Assembly: GCF_007004545.3 (NCBI RefSeq)
Contig: NZ_CP045503.2
Span: 5,272,501-5,336,500 of the forward strand
Direction of reading: 5' to 3'
Origin: Shewanella eurypsychrophilus
GTDB taxonomy: Bacteria; Pseudomonadota; Gammaproteobacteria; Enterobacterales; Shewanellaceae
Length of the DNA stretch: 64,000 nt
Shown: positions 1 through 9,956 of the stretch, piece after piece
Numbering within the stretch: the first letter of the stretch is position 1
How the letters are laid out: each line of letters starts with the position of its first letter
Program-made: the position numbers and the translations under genes
The notes under the pieces: generated by a model
The model's database searches: none
What the model saw: only the letters and a program-made list of their open reading frames with translations
Told to the model about the DNA's origin: nothing

Positions 1-1339
1 CATAGCCACGATCTAGTCTAATTATTTCTCTAAATAGCTCGTAAGAGACAGTTTCAACCGTTTTCAAGCTACCAGAACCCGAACAAGATGGACATTCACC
101 GCACAAAACATGCTCTAAACTTTCTCTGGTACGCTTACGGGTCATCTCAACCAAACCAAGACCAGAGAAGCCACTTATATTAGTTTTGACTCGATCGTTC
201 GATAACGCCAGCTCTAAGCTATTTAAAACACGCTTTTGATGTTCGGCATTTAGCATATCGATAAAATCGATAATGATGATACCACCTAGATTACGCAGCC
301 TAAGCTGACGAGCAATGGCGTGGGTGGCTTCAAGGTTCGTATTGAAAATGGTTTCTGCGAGATTACGATGACCCACAAATGCACCGGTATTGATATCGAC
401 AGTCGTCATCGCCTCGGTCTGATCTATGATGAGGTAACCACCGGATTTAAGCTCGACTTTACGCCCAAGCGCACGCTGTACTTCATTTTCAACATCATAG
501 AGGTCAAAAATAGGCACTGGACCTGAATAATGTACAATTTTGTCGGCAATTTCAGGCATAAATTCCTGAGTAAAACTTTGCAGCTCATCGAACGTCTGAC
601 TCGCATCGACTTGAATTTGATCTAACTCAGTACCGACAAAGTCACGCACGATACGCACTGGGAGGGCTAAATCTTGATATAGCAGTGACACGCCTCGGCG
701 CTTGCGTCGCTCGCTCACTTTAGCCCACACTCGACGAAGGAAAGCCGCATCTTGTACCAGCTCTTGTTCACCGGCACTTTCAGCAGCTGTACGAATAATA
801 AATCCGCCATCTTCATCAACAAAGGGCTCGGTCAAACCTTTCAAACGAGCGCGAACTTTCTCTGACTCAATGCGCTGAGACACGCCGATGTGACTCGAAC
901 CTGGCATAAATACTAAGTATCGAGAAGGAAGCGTAATATCAGTCGTCAGACGTGCACCCTTGGTGCCTAATGGATCTTTCACCACTTGTACCATGATATC
1001 CTGACCCTGCCTTACCAGCTGAGCGATATCACGCACGACGAAGTTACCCTTCTCGACGTCGGCAACACACTCTGTGTGAGGCACGATATCGGATGCATGT
1101 AAAAAAGCCGCTTTATCCAGACCGATGTCGACAAATGCGGCTTGCATCCCAGGTAAAACACGACTGACCTTACCCTTGTAAATATTACCCACTAAGCCAC
1201 GCTTCATCCGCCTTTCAATATGGACCTCTTGCAGCACACCGTGCTCAACCAAAGCGACTCTTGCTTCTGTTGGGGTCACATTGATCAATAGTTCAGAACC
1301 TATCTTTTGCTGTACTCTATTTCTGGCGACGCGACTCAT
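1..1339 (-). CDS. rng: Ribonuclease G, 3' end outside window
   Basis: Endoribonuclease of the RNase E/G family, which in E. coli matures the 5' end of 16S rRNA and cuts some mRNAs in the cytoplasm. About 446 codons are visible from ATG at 1339 (MSRVARNRVQQK); E. coli RNase G has 489 residues, so only the C-terminal tail is missing. An S1-type RNA-binding region falls roughly at residues 38-125. The catalytic segment TVDINTGAFVGHRN and the zinc-link motif CGECPSC near residue 415 are present. It is encoded directly downstream of maf and the mre genes, the usual order in gammaproteobacteria. The family is certain; the true 3' end cannot be seen. Confidence 0.95.
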   Translation of the reverse strand, partial: MSRVARNRVQQKIGSELLINVTPTEARVALVEHGVLQEVHIERRMKRGLVGNIYKGKVSRVLPGMQAAFVDIGLDKAAFLHASDIVPHTECVADVEKGNFVVRDIAQLVRQGQDIMVQVVKDPLGTKGARLTTDITLPSRYLVFMPGSSHIGVSQRIESEKVRARLKGLTEPFVDEDGGFIIRTAAESAGEQELVQDAAFLRRVWAKVSERRKRRGVSLLYQDLALPVRIVRDFVGTELDQIQVDASQTFDELQSFTQEFMPEIADKIVHYSGPVPIFDLYDVENEVQRALGRKVELKSGGYLIIDQTEAMTTVDINTGAFVGHRNLAETIFNTNLEATHAIARQLRLRNLGGIIIIDFIDMLNAEHQKRVLNSLELALSNDRVKTNISGFSGLGLVEMTRKRTRESLEHVLCGECPSCSGSGSLKTVETVSYELFREIIRLDRGY

Positions 1340-1362
1340 ATTTACACTCACTTATAATAGAT

Positions 1363-1390
1363 TCTAGATTCTAGGTTCTAGGGCCTAGAT
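1363..1390. repeat. CTAGNNN heptamer array A
   Basis: Four CTAG tetramers begin at 1364, 1371, 1378 and 1385, exactly 7 bp apart, in the short gap between the maf stop and the rng start. The same 7-bp register occurs in three other gaps in this window (36560, 38675, 39150). Confidence 0.8.
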
Positions 1391-1394
1391 AACT

Positions 1395-1988
1395 TTATAA
1401 AACTTTCATCTCTTTTAGCAGCTCACGGGTCTCAACCATAGGTAAACCCACTACAGCGGAGTAACTGCCATCAATACGCGCAACAAAACTGCCACCTAAA
1501 GCTTGGATACCGTAAGCACCCGCTTTATCCATAGGTTCACCTGTGGCGATATAGGCCTGAATATCTTGCTCGCTCAACTGACTGAATGTCACTTTAGTCT
1601 CAACCAAACGCGTTACAGTCGTCGTGCCATCCGTTAGGGCTACCGCAGTCATCACATGATGAGTTTCACCAGATAACTGAGAAAGCATAGCCATAGCATC
1701 TGCTTCATCTACGGGTTTGCCTAAGATCTTATCGCCCAATACCACTATGGTATCTGAACCTAGCACCACAGCATTATCAACGTGAGTCAGTGCGAGTCCG
1801 GCTTGCGCTTTTTCAACAGCAAGACGCAAGACGAAAACCTCAGCCGTTTCACCCGCTATATGGCTCTCGTCGATATCGGCTGACAGCGTTGTGAAGCTAA
1901 AATCTGCGCGGGAGAATCCCAGCTGAGAGAGCAGCTCTTTACGTCGCGGCGATGCCGATGCTAATACGAGTTCAGTAGAATAAATCAT
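1395..1988 (-). CDS. maf: Maf/YhdE-type nucleotide pyrophosphatase
   Basis: House-cleaning nucleoside triphosphate pyrophosphatase of the Maf family; the YhdE subgroup hydrolyses dTTP, UTP and modified pyrimidine nucleotides to monophosphates. The 197-residue length is typical. The N-terminal signature SASPRRKELL is at residues 11-20, and the conserved GSDTIV-GKP segment follows at about residues 73-91. It lies 3 bp downstream of mreD and upstream of rng, matching the mreBCD-maf(yhdE)-rng order of E. coli, which supports the YhdE assignment over the YceF paralogue. Confidence 0.93.
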   Translation of the reverse strand: MIYSTELVLASASPRRKELLSQLGFSRADFSFTTLSADIDESHIAGETAEVFVLRLAVEKAQAGLALTHVDNAVVLGSDTIVVLGDKILGKPVDEADAMAMLSQLSGETHHVMTAVALTDGTTTVTRLVETKVTFSQLSEQDIQAYIATGEPMDKAGAYGIQALGGSFVARIDGSYSAVVGLPMVETRELLKEMKVL

Positions 1989-1991
1989 ATT

Positions 1992-2480
1992 TTATCTCAC
2001 CTTATACAAACGCCGTAATCGACGTAACATCCAAAATATCCAAGGCCAGATAATCAAACCTGAAATAGCGGGTAAAAATATGCTTTCATCGAACGATACC
2101 GTCGACACCACAAACTGGACCCAAAACACGACTAAATGGTGTAAACAAACCAGACTGGCTATCATTAAGGCTTGTTGCCACATGGGGAAATTGCGTAGTC
2201 GTTGAAAATGTAATACCACCACGTATACAACCAGCGACATCGACAGGGCGCGCACGCCTAAATGTGCTCCCAGTAAGATATCTAAGATCACCCCAAGCAC
2301 CCAAGCCGATAAGATGTTATATCTATGCGGAAGAGCCATAGCCCAGTATATAATCACCAGCAATAGCCAGTCAGGACGCCAAGCCTCCACGATATCAGGC
2401 AATGGCATTATCTGTAATAACATGGCGACTAACAGGCTTAACCAAACAACCCAGCGGCCGTTGGCAATGTGCATGCTCAT
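1992..2480 (-). CDS. mreD: Rod shape-determining protein MreD
   Basis: Small integral membrane partner of MreC in the elongasome that guides lateral-wall peptidoglycan synthesis. At 162 residues it has the family's length and consists almost entirely of hydrophobic segments (about five), with a basic C-terminus (MLRRLRRLYKVR). Its start overlaps the end of mreC by 4 bp, indicating translational coupling. Sequence motifs are weak in this family, so the call rests on length, hydrophobicity and position between mreC and maf. Confidence 0.92.
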   Translation of the reverse strand: MSMHIANGRWVVWLSLLVAMLLQIMPLPDIVEAWRPDWLLLVIIYWAMALPHRYNILSAWVLGVILDILLGAHLGVRALSMSLVVYVVVLHFQRLRNFPMWQQALMIASLVCLHHLVVFWVQFVVSTVSFDESIFLPAISGLIIWPWIFWMLRRLRRLYKVR

Positions 2481-3364
2481 AGGCTCACCTCAGGTTTATT
2501 CTCATGCGATACTTTACCTAGGCTTTCGCCTGGAACATGCTCACTATCTTCAAGCTCATCGGGCCAAATCAAGAGTAAATACCGAATTCGATCTAATGCA
2601 GCCAATGGTTGAGCCGTTACAGTGGCATAGCTCTGGCCATCATCTTTTATCACGCTCATAACCCGAGCAACTGGGTATCCCTCAGGAAAGCGATTGCCGA
2701 GCCCAGATGACACCAATAAGTCACCGACTCGAATATCGGTACTCTTAGACACATATTTAAGCTCGAGCTCATCGAGCACGCCCGTACCGTTAACCACTAA
2801 GCGAACGTCATTTCTAGTTATCCGCACTGGAATGCCATGAGTGACATCAGAGAGCAAAAGAACTCGACTCGTCAACTCACTGACTTGCACGACTTGACCT
2901 ACGACACCTTGAGCATCAACCACAGGCTGACCAACAAAAACACCGGTTCTCACCCCTTGGTTTAACACCACATACTGATGATAAGGATCACTGGCGACTT
3001 CCATCACCTCGGCAACCACTTTCTTGGCATCCATATGCACAGGAGAGCCAAGCAGATCACGCAGGCGATCATTTTCTTGTCTTAGATGTTCGAAGCGCTG
3101 CAGACGCTCACTCATTAACAGTTGCTGACGTAAAAGCGCTTTATTCTGCTTGGTGAGCATATTGCGAGTAGCCAAACTTTCAGCAGACCAATCCAGCAGG
3201 GCACCGGGGGTGTTGGCAACGTATTGCAGAGGGCTAAGTACAGAAGAGATGGATTTACGAACAGGGTCGAGCCGGCCGTTGGCCACGATAAGGATCACCG
3301 ACAAGATAATAGCCAGTGTTAATCTAAACTGGTTTGAAATACCACGAGCAAAAATTGGCTTCAT
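2477..3364 (-). CDS. mreC: Cell shape-determining protein MreC
   Basis: Bitopic inner membrane protein whose periplasmic domain scaffolds the Rod elongation complex. The 295 residues hold an N-terminal membrane helix at about residues 14-30, a coiled-coil stretch at about 65-105 (LLTKQNKAL to ENDRLRDLLG), then the beta-rich MreC domain with the NQGVRTGVFVGQPV motif. The C-terminus is charged and polar. The gene lies 161 bp after mreB, with an intrinsic terminator between them, so mreCD may also have a promoter of their own. Confidence 0.95.
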   Translation of the reverse strand: MKPIFARGISNQFRLTLAIILSVILIVANGRLDPVRKSISSVLSPLQYVANTPGALLDWSAESLATRNMLTKQNKALLRQQLLMSERLQRFEHLRQENDRLRDLLGSPVHMDAKKVVAEVMEVASDPYHQYVVLNQGVRTGVFVGQPVVDAQGVVGQVVQVSELTSRVLLLSDVTHGIPVRITRNDVRLVVNGTGVLDELELKYVSKSTDIRVGDLLVSSGLGNRFPEGYPVARVMSVIKDDGQSYATVTAQPLAALDRIRYLLLIWPDELEDSEHVPGESLGKVSHENKPEVSL

Positions 3365-3491
3365 AAAAACTTATAAACGGTCTTGAAATACCAGTTGCCA
3401 GCTCAAGAGTTACGTTCCTTAATGAGTATGGTATTCTGAATTGCTATCTATATATGGCGGAAAAAACGCGCTAAACATACCAATAGAAATA

Positions 3492-3515
3492 AAATAAGGC
3501 GGTAAAATACCGCCC
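3492..3515 (-). terminator. Intrinsic terminator after mreB
   Basis: The inverted repeat GGCGGTA/TACCGCC (3498-3514) is followed on the minus strand by a T-rich run (TTATTTTATTT). It is 10-30 bp after the mreB stop and would separate most mreB transcripts from mreCD. Confidence 0.8.
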
Positions 3516-3525
3516 TAAAGACAAC

Positions 3526-4575
3526 TTAAGTCTCTTCGGAGAATAGGTCGCCACCGTGCACATCAATCATCTCTAGCGCCTTACCACCACCACGTGCTAC
3601 ACACGTTAGCGGATCATCAGCAACCATAACTGGAATACCAGTTTCCTGCATGAGCAAGCGATCCAAGTCGCGGATTAATGCACCACCGCCGGTCAGTACC
3701 ATGCCACGCTCAGAGATATCTGAGGCCAATTCTGGCGGAGACTGCTCTAACGCAACCATCACAGCACTGACAATGCCAGATAAAGGCTCTTGTAGTGCTT
3801 CTAAAATCTCATTACTGTTCAGCGTAAAACTACGCGGTACGCCTTCGGCTAAGTTGCGGCCACGAACCTCAATCTCTAAAACTTCGTCACCTGGGTATGC
3901 TGTACCAATCGTATGCTTGATACGCTCGGCAGTTGCTTCACCAATCAAGCTACCGTAGTTACGACGTACATAGTTGATAATCGCATCATCAAACTTGTCA
4001 CCACCAATGCGTACAGAAGATGAATACACCACACCATTGAGTGAAATGATAGCAACCTCAGTCGTGCCGCCACCAATGTCGACAACCATTGAGCCAGTAG
4101 CTTCAGAAACAGGAAGCCCTGCACCGATTGCCGCAGCCATAGGCTCTTCAATCAAATACACTTCACGAGCACCAGCACCCATTGCAGATTCACGAATTGC
4201 ACGGCGTTCTACTTGTGTCGCGCCTACAGGTACACAAACCAAGACTCTTGGGCTTGGACGGAATACGCTGTTGTTGTGAACTTGCTTAATAAAATGCTGA
4301 AGCATCTTTTCGGTCACATAGAAATCGGCGATAACGCCATCTTTCATTGGACGAATAGCTTGAATATTACCGGGAGTACGACCCAACATCAGCTTAGCTT
4401 CAGTACCAACAGCTGCCACGGACTTCTGCCCGCTACGTCCTCGTTCACCACGAATAGCAACAACAGAAGGCTCGTTTAACACTATGCCTTCATCACGAAC
4501 GTAAATTAAGGTGTTAGCCGTACCCAAATCGATCGAAAGATCGTTAGAAAAAATGCCACGCAGCTTCTTGAACAT
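3526..4575 (-). CDS. mreB: Rod shape-determining actin homologue MreB
   Basis: Bacterial actin that polymerises on the inner membrane and directs lateral-wall synthesis. The 349-residue length is nearly constant in the family. The nucleotide-binding motifs are intact: phosphate-1 SIDLGTANTLIYV at residues 14-26, phosphate-2 DIGGGTTEVA, and the adenosine motif GMVLTGGGALIRD. The N-terminal MFKKLRGIF is the amphipathic membrane-binding helix. It is the first gene of the mreB-mreC-mreD-maf-rng group. The terminator at 3492-3515 lies just downstream. Confidence 0.98.
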   Translation of the reverse strand: MFKKLRGIFSNDLSIDLGTANTLIYVRDEGIVLNEPSVVAIRGERGRSGQKSVAAVGTEAKLMLGRTPGNIQAIRPMKDGVIADFYVTEKMLQHFIKQVHNNSVFRPSPRVLVCVPVGATQVERRAIRESAMGAGAREVYLIEEPMAAAIGAGLPVSEATGSMVVDIGGGTTEVAIISLNGVVYSSSVRIGGDKFDDAIINYVRRNYGSLIGEATAERIKHTIGTAYPGDEVLEIEVRGRNLAEGVPRSFTLNSNEILEALQEPLSGIVSAVMVALEQSPPELASDISERGMVLTGGGALIRDLDRLLMQETGIPVMVADDPLTCVARGGGKALEMIDVHGGDLFSEET

Positions 4576-4782
4576 GTAACCAGCCTGTCTCAGTGGAGTC
4601 CGAAAATAAAAAATCAGGTAACTCTAACAACGACACTCTGATGACACAAGGGTGATGAGGTTAACATTTGCTAATGAAGCGACTTTTTTTTCAATATCAT
4701 AAGAAAGAAGGCATTTAGGCTCTAAATTCAAGAAAATATACCTTAAAAAGAAATATATACAGCTGTGTAGTTGTCGCAGCCA

Positions 4783-4810
4783 CACACCTAGAGTATTGAC
4801 TCTAGGTGTG
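4783..4810 (-). terminator. Hairpin downstream of mshQ
   Basis: A perfect 11-bp stem CACACCTAGAG/CTCTAGGTGTG with a 6-nt loop starts 10 bp after the mshQ stop. No T-run follows on the minus strand, so it may act as an mRNA 3'-end stabiliser or a factor-dependent stop rather than a classical intrinsic terminator. Confidence 0.6.
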
Positions 4811-4819
4811 ACCTTGAGG

Positions 4820-7800
4820 CTAATTCACTTCCCGCCAGTAGATCACCTTGTCATGACCTCGATATGTCCCAAAGAAGGCACTGGCTCTTGGATCATATAA
4901 AGCATTGGCATTATTACCATCATAATTCCAATAGCCTTTTAACCAAGGTTGAACATGTTGCTTTAGCGGGACGATACCGGCTGCATTGGGCACAGTGAAA
5001 TAGATCTGATTTACACCACCTTGAGTGGTGCTACCTTGTAGAGTTAATCCAGGATTACTATAAGCAATTAAAGCCGGGAACCCCGTAGGAAAGGTCATAT
5101 TCAATCCTGTTGTCACCGTCTCACCAGTGTCAGATGAAGAGACAGTATTGTAAACGGAACAACCATCTTCTCTATTCACAACCCAAGTTGGCCCACTTAC
5201 CTCAGTAACATACTCAGTTCGAATGGGGATCCGTAGGCTCTCAGTTTCTGGACCATAACCATTTTCAAGCACCAGTCGACCATACCTAAGTTCAAAATCA
5301 TCTCCCAATGCCACCTCTTCAAAGGTGATCCCAACACAAGCAGCTGAGGTTGCACTTTCTTGATAACAGATACCGTCAATGTCCTTTAGATCATTGGCTG
5401 ATAGCCTAAGCTCAAATAATGCATCAAAGGGGGCTACAGGCGTTGAAGTGCGTCTGTATCTAAGTGTTCCATCTTGCAAATAAGCCGACCTTGCTCCGCC
5501 AGCAACCCCATCAAGAAATACAACTGAGCGAGATCCTGAGTCAATTTCTTCTAATACGGGTAAACTTGACCCAGCTAAGTTACTAAAACTTCGTCCAGTC
5601 CATTGATTTATATATTTCCACCAAGCCTCAACTTGGTAGTTTTTAGTCTCATTACCATCCTTATTCTTACCAATAACAAGCAACCTTGGCTCTGCTCCAG
5701 TCTTAAACAGGAAAGGTTCATCCATATAGGTAAACGAGCCACAAGTTGGTAGTGGCTCGGGATCCACGGTTGTGACACTCAAATAATAGGGGGTGAACCT
5801 TCCCATATTTTCTGTCGTAGCCCCAGGGATATCATAACCAAAATACCCACCGACTTTAGGTGTTACCGAGAAGGTAAAAATTCCAACTTCTGACACAGAT
5901 TGTTTAATTACCTGCTCACCCGTTGCTTGCTCGTATTCACTTAACCCAAGTGATCCAGTTACTCCCCCATCGACAGCTAAGGGGCTGATAAGATTGTGGG
6001 ATAGCATCATATTCTTGTGGGTGAAATTAGGTGTAATGATATTACCGCTACAGATATCAACATCACTATCAGACTGCCACGCCATGGCTTTTACGGTAAT
6101 ATCAAACGCTTCGCCAGCTCGCTTATATTTAGTACTTGTAACGCTACAGCTTGTACAGGCTTCAGATTCAACACATAAGCCTATAGGTCGGCGCACAAAC
6201 TTGTCACTACCATCCATAATTAGACCCGACTCATCAGCCGTTCCTGTGTATCGTGTATTGAGTTGCACTTCACCTGCATCGGCATAATTAACATCGATTT
6301 TTGCCTTACCATTACTGTCAAAATTGAGCGTAATAGCTCTAGCTGTTGCCTCAGTATCTCCGATCATCTCCTCTGTCGAACCGGACTTAACAGAGACTTT
6401 TTTAGTACCTGTAGATGGGGCAACATAATCACTCCAGAAAGCGAGTGATTTTGCCGTATTTTTAAATGCGGGGACACACTGCTGTCCAGCATCATCCTGC
6501 TTGACGGCTTTCACCAAAATATCTGTCGTTGGTTTATTTGAAAACTCATCAGGAATATCGAAAATAAAACCGCTTGCGGCAAATGAGATAGTACAGCTTG
6601 CTGTATTGAGTAGACCCGCTCCTTGTTTACATAAGGTATCGCTCCCAGCGACCGTTGATGGAGACGAGCTAGAGACGCCTATGGTAACTGGGTCGTCTGT
6701 ATTTGATCGTAAACTCACTTTAGCAATACCATTTAGCAGGTTAACCGTATTACCTCCAACCCAGCCACCATTAGCCATACTTGCAGGGGACAAGGTCGCA
6801 ATAACAGGGTCAGTAAATAGATCACACTCAGCATTTCGACAGGCTCTAATCGTCATCTCTTCTGCATTACACGTTAGCGGACTACTTGAGTAATCAAACT
6901 CGAAATGGTGAACAAGCTGACCCACAGGGTCTGAAGCCAAAGCACAAACTTGGAAATTATCAATCTCATGGTTATTATTCGCTCCACCAGTAGAACCTGT
7001 AATGGAGAGGTAAAAATCCTCAGGAACTCCCCCTTGCTCAGTGATACTTCTGGCATCAAATTCTGGGATCAATATTTGAAAGCCATTGCCATCTTTTATG
7101 TCTCGTTCAACCAACACCAGTGCCTGTCCAACCTCTGTTGAATCTACTGTTATTCTGTATCTATGGTTAGGCTCAGCGGTATTGGTCCCTCTAACATCAA
7201 TAGCTGGATTTAGATTAGCTTTAGTCCCCGCTAAATACATATAGCCTGAATTTACCGAACCACGAATAGCAACAGATTGAGCCCTAAATCCGGGACCATC
7301 GACTTTACCCTCATTCGGGCTAGAAAAATTACCGTACTCGTCTAGCCCTACGCCTATCCAACCTCCAGCAAATCCTGCTGTACCATTGTTTCGCTGAGCA
7401 TAGCCTAATGCACCACCAAAACTTCCAGGTTGTGGCGTGATCGATGCGTCAGATAGAATTATGGCTACACCATCTCCACCCGTACCACTTTGAGGAGACC
7501 AAGCAAAGTAATCAAACTCTACCTGTACAAAATTATCTGCTGCTGGAAATAAGCGCTGGTAAGTGCTCGATGTTGCCTGATTTCCTCGCGCAGGAGTGAT
7601 CCGCATCCTTTGAGAAGCTATCGCTGGAGACGTTGAACTCCCCAGTGTTTTAATGGCCCAGTCATCACCTAAGTCATCACGATTAAAGTCATCATTAAAG
7701 CACTCTAACTCTGGAGTATCATCAATAATCTCTAGTGCTACAAACCCGTATTGCTCCGCGGTATGATCTCTTTCATCATCTTGATAAAGATCTTCATCAA

Positions 7801-9487
7801 CAACCATGCTGACTGTGTTTTTTGTCAATACGCAACGTCTTAACCAGCCACCGTTATTACCATATCTAGAGTGCTTGCCTGCTACGAAAGTCGGTGGGTG
7901 ATTAAAACCAATAAGGGGGCGAGGGTAACCACACTGATCGTCAGCATCTCCAACACTTCCTGAGGGCAAAGTCCAAATGTCACTACCAAAATGATATTGC
8001 ACATCTTTGCCATTCAAAGAGATCGTACCCACTCCCTTTTCTAAGGCTAAATACGCAACTTTCTCATTTTTTAATCTGTTGAGTTTGATATCTGCTGGTT
8101 GGCAATACTTATTACCATAACCATTGCCAGACCCAGCATCAACAACTTCAGACACATCCATGCCAATAAAAATATCATCATCATCATCTCGTGTTACCGT
8201 ACTGGTTAACCAGCAGTTGTTCTCTGATGATTGAATTTGATTTAACACCACATCATAACTTTGGCTTAAAGATACTTTCTTGTATTTACCAAGGTTTTTA
8301 TAGAGCACATCCTTTGTATTTTTAAATCCTGCTTCAAACTTAGTGCCATTCGAAAATTGATGCTCTCCTGCAGTTGTCGCTACCCAATGAACTTCAGCCA
8401 TTGGCTGAGAGAGAAGATCAGGCTGCCACCAAGGAGTTACTGGCTCCCTCTTACTCCAACTAAAGCCAGTATTAGACACATTGGTAAGAAACACCGATGC
8501 TGGCCCATCATTATCATTGGGATCATCGTTGGTGATTGTCGGCATAACAAAAACCAAGGGGGTTACGCCTGCTGCAAATGGGGTCTCAAATATGACAGTG
8601 CCAGACGCTGCCTTGCCGAACTGAAAATTAGCATCTTGCACAGTCGCATCACAATTTGGAACCACATTAATTTCATCTGTTCGACTGATAAAATTAATAA
8701 CAGCACCACCTTTTAACTCAATATCTTCACTTGCAACGGCACCGTTGAGCGTTGAATTTCCTTCTAATAAGACATCATCTTCACCAACTAGATATGCATT
8801 GAGGTTCACCCCACCCATAAGCTTCAAATCATCATAGGAATAAATTAAAAAACGAGTAGGATCTGAGGGGGAGTCATCATTTTCTATATCGTAGCCACCT
8901 TTTATAAAAAAGCTGACCGTGCCACTAGCAGGGAAAACAACAGTAACACCATGATTTATTTCTAAGTCACCAATCCAATACTGACCAGAAGATAGCTCTA
9001 AACGACCGCTTTTAGCCTGCAAGGTTTTTAATTTATAAATACCATCTGGAGTCGTGAAGCGTATGGTTCTATCGGATCCATTTTCTAACTTAACATCGCC
9101 GTATTCACCTTGCGAAATATCAATTGTCGGGTTTCCATGGCTTGGTGGGCCAATGTTGTTATTACTGTTGGATTTACACTGTGAAAAGCTGACCCTGTCT
9201 TCCGGGAGCTTAGCTAGTTTATTCGACTTTATACATTCAATAGCACTTTCGCCACTGGGATAACAAGCCTTACCCTTATCTTCAACTTTCTTGGCCGGTA
9301 GCTCACCGTTTTCTGGAGCATTATTGAGTCTGGCAGAGCTTTCAAATTTTATCTCTCCATCCTTATCTATGGAATTGACCCCTTCAATGAAAGTCTTGCT
9401 CCAATCGGTAGCCTCAACAGGCGCAAGCAGCCCTGAAAAAATGAACAGTATTACGACTGCAAATGAATGCTTAATGCTATTAATCAC
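4820..9487 (-). CDS. mshQ: MSHA biogenesis protein MshQ, giant exported protein
   Basis: Last gene of the MSHA locus, 1555 residues, starting at GTG 9487 and overlapping the mshP stop. A signal peptide spans about residues 1-26 (hydrophobic core VVILFIFSGLLAP). Residues 130-270 look like a repetitive beta fold (KLKTLQAKSGRLELSSG, DIELKGG). Residues about 595-850 resemble a concanavalin/L-type lectin jelly roll (DDFNRDDLGDDWAIKT, GGDGVAIILSD, GALGYAQRN). The C-terminal 600 residues match what I recall as the MshQ/DUF6701 region. Many cysteines suggest periplasmic or surface disulfides. The exact role in pilus function is not established; a tip or surface adhesin is an inference. Confidence 0.88.
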   Translation of the reverse strand: MINSIKHSFAVVILFIFSGLLAPVEATDWSKTFIEGVNSIDKDGEIKFESSARLNNAPENGELPAKKVEDKGKACYPSGESAIECIKSNKLAKLPEDRVSFSQCKSNSNNNIGPPSHGNPTIDISQGEYGDVKLENGSDRTIRFTTPDGIYKLKTLQAKSGRLELSSGQYWIGDLEINHGVTVVFPASGTVSFFIKGGYDIENDDSPSDPTRFLIYSYDDLKLMGGVNLNAYLVGEDDVLLEGNSTLNGAVASEDIELKGGAVINFISRTDEINVVPNCDATVQDANFQFGKAASGTVIFETPFAAGVTPLVFVMPTITNDDPNDNDGPASVFLTNVSNTGFSWSKREPVTPWWQPDLLSQPMAEVHWVATTAGEHQFSNGTKFEAGFKNTKDVLYKNLGKYKKVSLSQSYDVVLNQIQSSENNCWLTSTVTRDDDDDIFIGMDVSEVVDAGSGNGYGNKYCQPADIKLNRLKNEKVAYLALEKGVGTISLNGKDVQYHFGSDIWTLPSGSVGDADDQCGYPRPLIGFNHPPTFVAGKHSRYGNNGGWLRRCVLTKNTVSMVVDEDLYQDDERDHTAEQYGFVALEIIDDTPELECFNDDFNRDDLGDDWAIKTLGSSTSPAIASQRMRITPARGNQATSSTYQRLFPAADNFVQVEFDYFAWSPQSGTGGDGVAIILSDASITPQPGSFGGALGYAQRNNGTAGFAGGWIGVGLDEYGNFSSPNEGKVDGPGFRAQSVAIRGSVNSGYMYLAGTKANLNPAIDVRGTNTAEPNHRYRITVDSTEVGQALVLVERDIKDGNGFQILIPEFDARSITEQGGVPEDFYLSITGSTGGANNNHEIDNFQVCALASDPVGQLVHHFEFDYSSSPLTCNAEEMTIRACRNAECDLFTDPVIATLSPASMANGGWVGGNTVNLLNGIAKVSLRSNTDDPVTIGVSSSSPSTVAGSDTLCKQGAGLLNTASCTISFAASGFIFDIPDEFSNKPTTDILVKAVKQDDAGQQCVPAFKNTAKSLAFWSDYVAPSTGTKKVSVKSGSTEEMIGDTEATARAITLNFDSNGKAKIDVNYADAGEVQLNTRYTGTADESGLIMDGSDKFVRRPIGLCVESEACTSCSVTSTKYKRAGEAFDITVKAMAWQSDSDVDICSGNIITPNFTHKNMMLSHNLISPLAVDGGVTGSLGLSEYEQATGEQVIKQSVSEVGIFTFSVTPKVGGYFGYDIPGATTENMGRFTPYYLSVTTVDPEPLPTCGSFTYMDEPFLFKTGAEPRLLVIGKNKDGNETKNYQVEAWWKYINQWTGRSFSNLAGSSLPVLEEIDSGSRSVVFLDGVAGGARSAYLQDGTLRYRRTSTPVAPFDALFELRLSANDLKDIDGICYQESATSAACVGITFEEVALGDDFELRYGRLVLENGYGPETESLRIPIRTEYVTEVSGPTWVVNREDGCSVYNTVSSSDTGETVTTGLNMTFPTGFPALIAYSNPGLTLQGSTTQGGVNQIYFTVPNAAGIVPLKQHVQPWLKGYWNYDGNNANALYDPRASAFFGTYRGHDKVIYWREVN

Positions 9488-9956
9488 GGGCCTCTACCTC
9501 CACCTGACGGTTAACTCTTAGGCAGTTTCCGTTATTGTTAGTGCAATCGCCGGTTTCACAGGTTGCTGTACTGGTGATGCGATAATGGTTTACCGTATTT
9601 ACTACACTGGCGTTACAGGTCAAAGCGACTCTACAGCCATGAAAACCAGGCTCATTAGGCACATCCCAATCACTGCTAGCTTCGCAAGTTGCTGCAGACG
9701 CATCAAGTGGAAACAACTGAGCCAATGCGCTATCGGCACCTGAGTTTGCAGCCGCTAACGCACGAGCTCCCCACACCTCAAGGTTCACCTGCTCATCGGC
9801 ATCTTCGAGTACATTGATCAACGCTGATGCCATCAAAAACATCACTGTAATAACAAAAATACCAATCACTAGTGCACTGCCCTGCTGATTCGCAAGGCTA
9901 CCGCCTGTTCCCCTTTGAAAAGGTATCTGGGTACGTCGATTCATATTAAGGGACAT
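9480..9956 (-). CDS. mshP: MSHA biogenesis protein MshP
   Basis: Small membrane-anchored MSHA protein with a type IV prepilin-like N-terminus: QQGSALVIGIFVITVMFLMA, where a hydrophobic helix follows a glycine but the usual E5 is absent. Several cysteines lie in the C-terminal half (CEASSDWD, CRVALTC, CETGDC, NGNC). The start is uncertain: ATG 9956 gives a 158-residue protein overlapping mshO by 11 bp and has an AGGTGG sequence just upstream; ATG 9944 lies just after the mshO stop; a longer frame runs back to 10007. The stop overlaps the mshQ GTG start. Probably a minor pilin-like component of the O-P-Q group. Confidence 0.85.
   Translation of the reverse strand: MSLNMNRRTQIPFQRGTGGSLANQQGSALVIGIFVITVMFLMASALINVLEDADEQVNLEVWGARALAAANSGADSALAQLFPLDASAATCEASSDWDVPNEPGFHGCRVALTCNASVVNTVNHYRITSTATCETGDCTNNNGNCLRVNRQVEVEARD

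Noticed and set aside
2086..2304. 72-codon frame inside mreD
   Set aside because: Alternative frame within a hydrophobic gene; no independent start signal.
4213..4479. Plus-strand frames opposite mreB
   Set aside because: MreB motifs are intact on the minus strand; these are shadows.
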